This document shows positions 57,500 to 64,000 of a stretch of DNA of 64,000 nt, one piece after another. The translations under genes were made by a program, and so were the position numbers. Every line of letters begins with the position of its first letter. The first letter of the stretch is position 1. Location: positions 186,001 through 250,000 of the forward strand of contig NZ_PXYI01000005.1 in assembly GCF_003012735.1 (NCBI RefSeq), given 5' to 3'. The stretch comes from Allosphingosinicella deserti (lineage in GTDB: Bacteria > Pseudomonadota > Alphaproteobacteria > Sphingomonadales > Sphingomonadaceae). Under the pieces are notes generated by a model. The model did no database searches and was not told where the DNA came from. It saw nothing but the letters and a program-made list of their open reading frames with translations.

Positions 57500-59182
57500 A
57501 TGCCGAGTGCGCTTGATCGCAAGTTCGATGCGGTGCTGGCGGCCGTCACAGGTCCGGGCGGCCGGGTCGTGATCGGCGAAGATGCCGAGGGACGGGCGAT
57601 CGTAACCAATTTTCCGGCGACGCTTCCGGGATTCTTCGACGCATTCTGCACGCTGAACGGCGCGACCATCGGCGTGATCGCCGACGGCGAGCGCCTGACC
57701 TTCGCCGAGATCAACGAACAGGCGACGAGGCTCGCCAAATGCCTCGCCGGCGGGTGGGGCATCGGCAAGGGCGACCGCGTGGCGATCGCGATGCGCAACT
57801 GCCCCGCCTGGATCGTCGCCTACATCGCCATCGCAAAGGCAGGCGGTGTCGCCACCCTGGTCAATGGCTGGTGGCAGGCCGAAGAACTGCGCCACGGCCT
57901 CGCCTTGACCGAGCCGCGCCTCGTCCTCGCCGATGGTCCGCGTGCGAAGCGCATCGAAGCGACGGGGCTGACGATCGACACGGTGACGCTGCCGATCGAG
58001 CGCCCGATCGCCGAAGCGCTGGCCCCGCTATTGGCCCGCGGTGGCGAGACTTCGGAGCTCCCCGCTGTCACCGAGGATGATGATGCGACCATCCTCTTCA
58101 CCTCCGGCTCGACCGGCCTCGCCAAGGGCGCGGTGTCGACGCATCGCGCGGTGACGACCGGCGTCTACACCTATTCGATCAGCCTGATGACCTTGCTCGG
58201 GATCCTGGAATCGGAGGGCCGCCCGCCCGCCAATCCGCCGCGCACCTTGGTCAACGTGCCGCTGTTCCATGTCACCGGCGAGGTTCCCGTCCTGCTCAAC
58301 AGCTTCGTCATCGGACGTGGCATGGTGCTGATGGCGAAATGGGATCCGGGCGAGGCACTGCGCCTGATCGAAAGCGAGAAGGTCACCTATTTCGTCGGCG
58401 TGCCGACGATGAGCCTCGAGCTGATGCAGCATCCCGACCGCGACAAACACGATCTCTCCACCCTCACCGACATCGCCGCCGGCGGTGCGGCGCGGCCGGT
58501 GGCGCATGTCAAACGGCTGCAGGACAGCTTCCCGAAGGCGCAGCCGGCACTCGGCTATGGTCTCACCGAGACCAATGCCGTCGGCTGCGGCAACGTCTGG
58601 CAGAATTATGCCGACAAGCCGGCGTCGACCGGCCGGCCGCACCGCCCGTTCGTCGACGTCGCGATCCTGGGGGAGGGCGACCGCCATCTGCCCGTGGGCG
58701 AGACCGGAGAAATCGCGATTCGATCGGCGGCGAACATCCGCAGTTACTGGCGGGATCCGGAGGCGAGCGCCGCCGCCTTTACCGCCGATGGCTATCTCAA
58801 GACCGGCGACATCGGCTATTTCGACGGAGACGAATATCTGTTCATCGTCGACCGCAAGAAGGACATCATCATCCGCGGCGGCGAGAATATCAGCTGCCAG
58901 GAGGTCGAGGCGGCGATCTATGCGCATCCCTCCGTCTCCGAAGCCTCGGTGTTCGGGGTCGCAGACGATCGTCTGGGCGAGGTTCCCGCGGCCGTCATCT
59001 ACTGTGAGGATGATCGCTGTCTCGATCAGGAGGGTCTGGCGGACTTCCTCAAGGATCGCCTTGCCGCCTACAAACTGCCTTCGCGCGTGTGGGTCCACGA
59101 CGCGCCGCTGCCCAAGCTCGGCACCGGCAAGATCGACAAGAAGACATTGCGCGAGCGCTACCATCAGGAACCGGCTTCCTGA
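57500..59182 (+). CDS. Acyl-CoA synthetase (AMP-forming), 560 aa
   Basis: ATG at 57500 with GGGAGAG upstream. AMP-binding motifs in order: TILFTSGSTGLAKGAV (P-loop), YGLTETNAVG, GYLKTGDIGYFDGDEYLFIV, DRKKDIIIRGGENIS and the C-terminal catalytic Lys region LPKLGTGKIDKKTLRERY. The acyl chain is unknown; the NVPLFHVTGEVPVLLNSF region resembles medium/long-chain ligases. It diverges from lgt. Confidence 0.93.
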   Translation: MPSALDRKFDAVLAAVTGPGGRVVIGEDAEGRAIVTNFPATLPGFFDAFCTLNGATIGVIADGERLTFAEINEQATRLAKCLAGGWGIGKGDRVAIAMRNCPAWIVAYIAIAKAGGVATLVNGWWQAEELRHGLALTEPRLVLADGPRAKRIEATGLTIDTVTLPIERPIAEALAPLLARGGETSELPAVTEDDDATILFTSGSTGLAKGAVSTHRAVTTGVYTYSISLMTLLGILESEGRPPANPPRTLVNVPLFHVTGEVPVLLNSFVIGRGMVLMAKWDPGEALRLIESEKVTYFVGVPTMSLELMQHPDRDKHDLSTLTDIAAGGAARPVAHVKRLQDSFPKAQPALGYGLTETNAVGCGNVWQNYADKPASTGRPHRPFVDVAILGEGDRHLPVGETGEIAIRSAANIRSYWRDPEASAAAFTADGYLKTGDIGYFDGDEYLFIVDRKKDIIIRGGENISCQEVEAAIYAHPSVSEASVFGVADDRLGEVPAAVIYCEDDRCLDQEGLADFLKDRLAAYKLPSRVWVHDAPLPKLGTGKIDKKTLRERYHQEPAS

Positions 59183-59269
59183 TCGGCGGACCCTCGGTGC
59201 CTGCGCTCGATCTGTGTGATCGAGTGTTCGCGCTGGCTGACCCGTCCTCCTCTCTCTATCAGGCGGGCC

Positions 59270-61486
59270 ATGGCCGACGCTGATCACGCTCCCTTGCTGA
59301 CCCGCCGTACCTTGCTGGTCGGCGGCGGCATCGGGGCGGGGCTGGTGCTGGCGTGGAGTTTCTGGCCGCGCACCTACACGGCGACCCTTCGCACCGGGCC
59401 GGGCGAGCATCTGTTCAACGCCTTTCTGAAGATCGGCAACGACGGCAGGGTGATCGTCGCCGTACCGCAGGCGGAGCTCGGCCAGGGGAGCTGGACGGCC
59501 TTGCCGCAGATCCTTGCCGACGAGCTCGGCGCCGCCTGGGAGACGATCGCCGTCGAGCCCGCGCCGATCGGCCCGCTATACGCCAACCAATTGCTCGCCG
59601 AGGATCGCGCTGCGGCGGCCGCCCCGTCCATTCTGCAAGGGATCGCCCGCTGGCGTGCCGGGGAGGTGGCGATGCGCGATGCGGTGATGGTGACCGGCGG
59701 CTCCTCGTCCATCCGCGCCTTCGAACAGAAGATGCGGGAGGCCGGCGCCGGCGCGCGCACCTTGCTGATGAAGGCGGCGGCCGCGCGCTGGGGCGTCGAC
59801 TGGGAGAGCCTGGACACGGTCGGCGGCTTCGTCATCAACGGTGCGCAGCGGCTGCGCTTCGCCGAGTTGGCCGAGGCCGCGGTCGGCGAAACGCTCCCCG
59901 AGATTCTGCTGATGCGCGGCGGGGTCGACAATCGCCTTGCCGGCCAGTCGCTGCCGCGCCTGGACCTTCCATCGAAGGTCGACGGCACCGCGCGCTTCGC
60001 CGCCGATGTGCGCTTGCCCGAGATGCTGTTCGCGTCGGTGCGTTCGGCGCCGCCTGGAGGCCGCCTGCTGCGCTTCGACGGCGAGGCGGCGAAAGCCGTT
60101 CCGGGCCTCGTCCGTCTGTTCGACAGCCCCGAATGGATAGCTGCGCTGGCAACCAACTGGCATGCCGCAGATCGTGCGCTGCGTGCCATGAACGCCGAGT
60201 GGCGGACCGGCCCCGAGCCGAACCGCCAGACGATCGAAGCCGCTTTCTCGGACGCGCTTGCCCGGGACGAAGGGCACCGCCTGTTCGAACGCGGCGACAT
60301 CGCCGCGGCTTATGCCGGCGGACATGTCGTCCGCGGCCATTATTTCGCCGGGGCGGCCGCCAACGCCCCGCTTGAGACATTGACTGCGACGGCGCGCCTC
60401 TCGGGCGATCTTCTGGAGGTCTGGGCGCCTAGCCAGGTGCCTGCCATTGCACGCGATGCCGCCGCGCGCGCCGCGAACCTTCCGGTCGACAGCGTCTCTT
60501 TTTACGCAATGCCGGTCGGCGGCGGCTATGGCCGCAAGGCGGAGGTTCGCGCGGTCGAGCAGGCAGTGGTGCTGGCAATCAAGGCGCGCAAACCGGTGCA
60601 GGTCGTCTGGTCCCGCGCCGAAGAAAGCGCGGCCGACACCGTGCGGCCGCCCGCGCGCGGCATGCTGACCGCGCGGCTCGGTCCGGCCGGCGCGATCCTC
60701 GGTTGGCAGACCCGCATATCGGCCCCGGACATCACACCGCAGCTGCGTGCGCGCCTCGGCAGCGATGCGCTCGCCGGGCTCGCCGATCCGACGGCGGGTG
60801 CGGTGCCGCCTTACGCGATTTCTGCGGTGGCGGTGGACTTTCTGCCCGCCGACGTGCCGGTGCAGGCGGGTTTGTGGCGCTCGGCCGCGAACGCCTACAC
60901 CACCTTCTTCACTGAGAGCTTCGTCGACGAGCTGTCCCGTCTCGCGGGTATCGAACCATTGTCGTTCCGGATGCAGATGCTGGGCGACAATCCCCGCCTG
61001 GCGCGATGTCTGTCGACGGCGGCGGCCCATGGCGAGTGGGACGGCGGGCAGCCGGGGAGCAACAAGGGCATCGCCGCATTCAGCGGTTACGGGTCGCATA
61101 TCGCGACCGTATTGGAGATCGAAGTGGAAGCTGGGCGTGGCGTGCGTGTATTGCGGGCGGTGAGCGCCGTCGATTGCGGGCGGGTGGTGAACCCGAACCT
61201 TGTCCAGCAGCAGATCGAAGGCGGCTTGCTGTTCGGCATTGCCGCTGCGAGCGGCAATCCGATCGACTTCGCCGGCGGTCGCCCGATCCCGCGTGGTTTC
61301 GGCGACCTCGGCACCTTGTCGCTCGCGACCGCCCCCGAGATCACGGTCGAGCTGATCGACAGCGACGAAGCGCCGGGTGGCGTGACCGAGCTTGCGGTCC
61401 CGACCGCCGCTCCTGCGATGGCCAACGCATTGTTCGCGCTAACCGGCCGCAGGAACCGCCGCCTGCCGTTGGTGCTCGGCGCATGA
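59270..61486 (+). CDS. Isolated molybdenum hydroxylase large subunit (IorB/aldehyde-dehydrogenase type), 738 aa
   Basis: Twin-arginine-like start LLTRRTLLVGGGIGAG (export by Tat likely), then KIGNDGRVIVAVPQAELGQGSWTALPQIL, the molybdopterin-cytosine-dinucleotide site used by isoquinoline oxidoreductase-type IorB proteins. Further motifs are MPVGGGYGRKAEVRAVEQAV, WRSAANAYTTFFTESFVDEL and the family's C-terminal AVPTAAPAMANALFALTGRR. The usual small 2Fe-2S partner (IorA) is not adjacent in this window. Its stop overlaps the hemH start by ATGA, so the two are translationally coupled. Confidence 0.88.
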   Translation: MADADHAPLLTRRTLLVGGGIGAGLVLAWSFWPRTYTATLRTGPGEHLFNAFLKIGNDGRVIVAVPQAELGQGSWTALPQILADELGAAWETIAVEPAPIGPLYANQLLAEDRAAAAAPSILQGIARWRAGEVAMRDAVMVTGGSSSIRAFEQKMREAGAGARTLLMKAAAARWGVDWESLDTVGGFVINGAQRLRFAELAEAAVGETLPEILLMRGGVDNRLAGQSLPRLDLPSKVDGTARFAADVRLPEMLFASVRSAPPGGRLLRFDGEAAKAVPGLVRLFDSPEWIAALATNWHAADRALRAMNAEWRTGPEPNRQTIEAAFSDALARDEGHRLFERGDIAAAYAGGHVVRGHYFAGAAANAPLETLTATARLSGDLLEVWAPSQVPAIARDAAARAANLPVDSVSFYAMPVGGGYGRKAEVRAVEQAVVLAIKARKPVQVVWSRAEESAADTVRPPARGMLTARLGPAGAILGWQTRISAPDITPQLRARLGSDALAGLADPTAGAVPPYAISAVAVDFLPADVPVQAGLWRSAANAYTTFFTESFVDELSRLAGIEPLSFRMQMLGDNPRLARCLSTAAAHGEWDGGQPGSNKGIAAFSGYGSHIATVLEIEVEAGRGVRVLRAVSAVDCGRVVNPNLVQQQIEGGLLFGIAAASGNPIDFAGGRPIPRGFGDLGTLSLATAPEITVELIDSDEAPGGVTELAVPTAAPAMANALFALTGRRNRRLPLVLGA

Positions 61487-62490
61487 TCCCGCCCGCCGAC
61501 CATCCGCCGATCCTGCCGCCCAGGATCGGTGTCCTGCTGATCAATCTCGGCACACCCAATTCCCCTGAGCCCGGCTCGGTGAAATTGTACCTGAAGGAGT
61601 TTCTGTCGGATCCCCGCGTGGTCGAGATCCCGCAACTGGTTTGGCAGCCGATCCTTCGCGGGATCATCCTCAACACCAGGCCGAAGAAATCCGCCCATGC
61701 CTATCGCCAGGTCTGGACCGACGAAGGCTCGCCGCTCGCGGCGATCACCGCACGCCAGGCGCGCGGGCTGGCCGGCGCGTTCGGGTCGGGGGTCGTCGTC
61801 GACCATGCGATGCGCTATGGGCGCCCCGCGATCCGCGAGCGCATCGACGCGCTCAAGCAACAGGGCTGCGAACGGATCCTGATCGCACCGCTTTACCCCC
61901 AATATTGCGCGGCGACGACCGCGACTGCCAATGACGAGGCGTTCGCGCATCTCCGCCGGATGCGCTGGCAACCGGCGGTGCGGACGCTCCCCCCTTATCA
62001 TGACGATCCGCTGTACATCGACGCGCTGAAGGTAAGCGTCGAGCGATCGCTCGACGCGCTCGACTTCGTGCCGGATGCGATCCTCGCAAGCTTCCACGGC
62101 ATGCCCGAGCGGACCCTCCACCTCGGCGACCCCTATCATTGCCATTGCCGGAAGACCGCGCGCCTGCTGGCCGAGGCGCTCGGACGCGAGCTCATCGTCA
62201 CCTTCCAATCGCGCTTCGGCCGCGCCAAGTGGCTGGAGCCCGCGACCGACGTGACGCTCGCGGCGCTGCCGGGCAAGGGCATCAAGAAGGTAGCCCTCGT
62301 TGCGCCCGGTTTTTCCGCCGACTGTCTTGAAACGCTCGAAGAGTTGGCGATACGGGGGCGCGAAACCTTCGTTGAAGCCGGCGGCAGCCACTTTGCCTAC
62401 CTCCCGTGCCTGAACGACAGTGATGCGGGAATGGAGATGTTGCGCAACATTCTTCGCCGCGAACTTGAAGGATGGATTGCCGCACCGTAA
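61483..62490 (+). CDS. hemH: Ferrochelatase HemH
   Basis: 335 aa; inserts Fe(II) into protoporphyrin IX as the last step of heme synthesis. Typical motifs: GVLLINLGTPNSPEPGSVKLYL, FLSDPRVVEIP, PLYPQYCAATTAT, ASFHGMPERTLHLGDPYHCHC (catalytic His), FQSRFGRAKWLEPATD and APGFSADCLETLEEL. The ATG overlaps the stop of the IorB-like gene. Confidence 0.96.
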   Translation: MIPPADHPPILPPRIGVLLINLGTPNSPEPGSVKLYLKEFLSDPRVVEIPQLVWQPILRGIILNTRPKKSAHAYRQVWTDEGSPLAAITARQARGLAGAFGSGVVVDHAMRYGRPAIRERIDALKQQGCERILIAPLYPQYCAATTATANDEAFAHLRRMRWQPAVRTLPPYHDDPLYIDALKVSVERSLDALDFVPDAILASFHGMPERTLHLGDPYHCHCRKTARLLAEALGRELIVTFQSRFGRAKWLEPATDVTLAALPGKGIKKVALVAPGFSADCLETLEELAIRGRETFVEAGGSHFAYLPCLNDSDAGMEMLRNILRRELEGWIAAP

Positions 62491-62521
62491 GCACCGGGCC
62501 GCATAATAAAGGAGAGGGAAG

Positions 62522-63244
62522 ATGGCACGTATTGCAGTCGTGACCGGCGGAACCCGCGGCATCGGCGAAGCGATCAGCGTGGCGCTCAAGAATTTGGGCA
62601 TGACCGTCGCAGCCAATTACGCCGGGAACGACGAGAAGGCCCGGGATTTCACCGACCGCACCGGCATCCGTGCCTTCAAGTGGGATGTCTCCGATTTCGA
62701 TGCGTGCATCGCCGGAATCCAGCAGGTGGAGAGCGAGTTGGGCCCGGTCGACGTGCTGGTCAACAATGCAGGCATCACCCGCGACGGGACGATGAAGCGC
62801 ATGACCCGCCAGGCGTGGGACGAGGTGATCGACGTCAATCTCGGCGGGTGCTTCAACATGGCCAAGGCGGTGTTCGACGGCATGCAGGCCCGCAAGTTCG
62901 GTCGCATCGTCAACATCGGTTCCATCAACGGACAGGCCGGTCAATATGGCCAGGTCAATTACGCTGCCGCCAAATCCGGTATCCACGGCTTCACCAAGGC
63001 CCTTGCGCAGGAAGGTGCGCGCTCCGGCGTCACCGTGAACGCGATCGCGCCGGGCTATATCGATACTGAGATGGTCGCGGCGGTGCCGGAGGACGTGCTC
63101 GCCAAGATCGTCGCCAAGATCCCGGTCGGCCGGCTCGGCAAGGCCGAGGAGATTGCCCGCGGCGTCGCCTTCCTGGTCGGCGACGATGCCGGCTTCGTTA
63201 CCGGATCGACCCTGTCGATCAACGGCGGCCAGCACATGTATTGA
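62522..63244 (+). CDS. phaB: Acetoacetyl-CoA reductase PhaB (PhbB)
   Basis: 240-aa short-chain dehydrogenase: TGGTRGIGE nucleotide loop, VLVNNAGITRD, catalytic Ser134, Tyr147 and Lys151 (NYAAAK) and the PhaB-like segments MKRMTRQAWDEVIDVNLGG, GRIVNIGSINGQAGQYGQV and the C-terminus TLSINGGQHMY. It makes (R)-3-hydroxybutyryl-CoA for polyhydroxybutyrate. AAAGGAGAGGG lies before the ATG. No phaA or phaC is adjacent. Confidence 0.94.
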   Translation: MARIAVVTGGTRGIGEAISVALKNLGMTVAANYAGNDEKARDFTDRTGIRAFKWDVSDFDACIAGIQQVESELGPVDVLVNNAGITRDGTMKRMTRQAWDEVIDVNLGGCFNMAKAVFDGMQARKFGRIVNIGSINGQAGQYGQVNYAAAKSGIHGFTKALAQEGARSGVTVNAIAPGYIDTEMVAAVPEDVLAKIVAKIPVGRLGKAEEIARGVAFLVGDDAGFVTGSTLSINGGQHMY

Positions 63245-63350
63245 TGCGGCCGGGCGGATCGGAGGCGACGCCGAACCTTGCCGCGGCGCGGCGCGCATCG
63301 GCCGGTGAGCGATGTCTGCGCGTCCTCACCGGTGACGCCCGGACTCGGCC

Positions 63351-63584
63351 GTGAGCGGGCCCGTCAAACGATCGATGATGATCGCGGGGCACGCCACCTC
63401 GATCAGCCTCGAGCCGGTCTTCTGGGACGCTCTTCGCGACGCCGCTGATGCCGAGGCGATCCCGCTCAATGCCCTGGTCGCGCGGATCGACGCCGAGCGG
63501 ATCGAGGCGGACGTGCCGTCCAACCTGGCCAGTGCGATCCGCGTCTGGCTGTTCGAACGGGCCCGCGCGACGCCTTTTCCCTGA
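63351..63584 (+). CDS. Ribbon-helix-helix domain protein, 77 aa
   Basis: GTG start at 63351. The pattern VKRSMMIAGHATSISLEPVFWDALRDAA is that of small RHH_4-type proteins common in alphaproteobacteria: one beta strand, then the helix after SLEPVFW. The second half has LNALVARIDAER and LASAIRVWLFERA. Such proteins are probably DNA-binding dimers; the target is unknown. An internal ATG at 63375 would remove the conserved VKRS start, so the GTG is preferred. Confidence 0.85.
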   Translation: MSGPVKRSMMIAGHATSISLEPVFWDALRDAADAEAIPLNALVARIDAERIEADVPSNLASAIRVWLFERARATPFP

Positions 63585-63597
63585 GACCGGCCCGGGC

Positions 63598-64000
63598 TTA
63601 CCGCGCGAGCAGTACGCGCGCCTGGGTGGCGATCTGGGCGAGCATCGGCGATGTCGTCGTCGGTGCGTTCTTCGCGCGATCCACCAGGCGACGGAACTGA
63701 TCGATGCGCGGACCCTGCGCTTCCACCCAGGTCTCGACCGCCTGGACGGGATCGCCGGCGCGGGCGCGCTGCAGGAAATCGAGGCGCAATTGCTCGAAGT
63801 CGCGGGCAAGACCGGCAGTCAGCAGGCGCTCCCACTGATCGCTCGCCTGGAAGGCGTTGGCGACGCCCTGCGCCCAATCGAGGCCGAGCGCCTCGCCGAG
63901 CCGCGTATAGGCATTGGTCAACGTGATCTCATCGACCTCGAGTCGCCGCCCCAGAGCGGCGATGCCGACGCCGCCGTTGAGCTCGAACAGGCGCACGAGG
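63598..64000 (-). CDS. NAD-specific glutamate dehydrogenase (large type), C-terminal end only
   Basis: The frame stays open to the window edge; 133 codons are visible and the 5' part lies beyond it. LFELNGGVGIAALGRRLE, AYTRLGEALGLDWAQGVANAF, DQWERLLTAGLARDFEQLR and the alanine/threonine-rich end match the tail of the roughly 1600-aa NAD-GDH family (GdhB/COG2902 type), which deaminates glutamate to 2-oxoglutarate. Confidence 0.88.
   Translation of the reverse strand, partial: LVRLFELNGGVGIAALGRRLEVDEITLTNAYTRLGEALGLDWAQGVANAFQASDQWERLLTAGLARDFEQLRLDFLQRARAGDPVQAVETWVEAQGPRIDQFRRLVDRAKNAPTTTSPMLAQIATQARVLLAR

Overview
The window looks like chromosomal DNA from a high-GC alphaproteobacterium of the order Sphingomonadales (Sphingomonas-like). 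The pointers are a SciP-type CtrA inhibitor (DUF1153), a large TonB-dependent receptor, a CysNC fusion, an Mla-type lipid transporter with a STAS-MlaE permease, PHA-related genes, the tail of a large NAD-glutamate dehydrogenase, and clustered GANTC (CcrM) sites. This placement is by gene content read by eye, not by database search.

Region 1 (1-26.4 kb) is accessory. It holds three very large repeat-rich proteins of the type I secretion (RTX) class: a 5'-truncated one (1-2289), one of 2251 aa (5855-12610) and one of 2883 aa (12903-21554). Between the first two sit a DUF4240 protein and three tandem phage-tail-collar (microcystin-dependent, MdpB-like) proteins on the minus strand. The two complete giants end in the same 441-residue module, a 1326-bp direct repeat without indels. 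The second giant also carries a parallel beta-helix and an embedded zincin site, HELGHQIGLGD. After the giants comes a compact cassette: a TIR-TM-TPR protein, an AT-rich orphan of 219 aa, and a TPR/SLOG-like/degenerate-cyclase-like protein, met head-on by a Crp/Fnr regulator. This is the best candidate for an undescribed signalling or defence system. The block ends at the 3' end of a tRNA-Pro(CGG).

Region 2 (26.6-44.8 kb) is mostly housekeeping: adrenodoxin-reductase-type ferredoxin reductase, a PHA-system protein, a TonB receptor, mnmA with pirin, sciP, a creatininase-family exported protein, a GFA protein, cysD-cysNC for sulfate activation, gyrB and pepN. Several small genes are proposed here, including a 49-aa membrane peptide and a 62-aa protein behind a GANTC cluster.

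Region 3 (44.8-48.5 kb) is a second accessory patch. It has about 850 bp without a convincing gene, which contains a 17-nt match to a tRNA-Gln 5' end, then a third RTX protein (800 aa) with a diverged copy of the shared C-terminal module, and three consecutive strong hairpins.

Region 4 (48.5-64 kb) is housekeeping again: a four-gene Mla-type operon coupled by ATGA overlaps, a HAD phosphatase, a cystathionine gamma-synthase-family enzyme, the operon lgt - MidA-type methyltransferase - GNAT - pgeF, an acyl-CoA synthetase, an isolated IorB-like molybdenum hydroxylase large subunit overlapping hemH, phaB, a ribbon-helix-helix protein and the 3' end of NAD-glutamate dehydrogenase. No integrase, transposase, CRISPR array or type I secretion apparatus is visible in the window.
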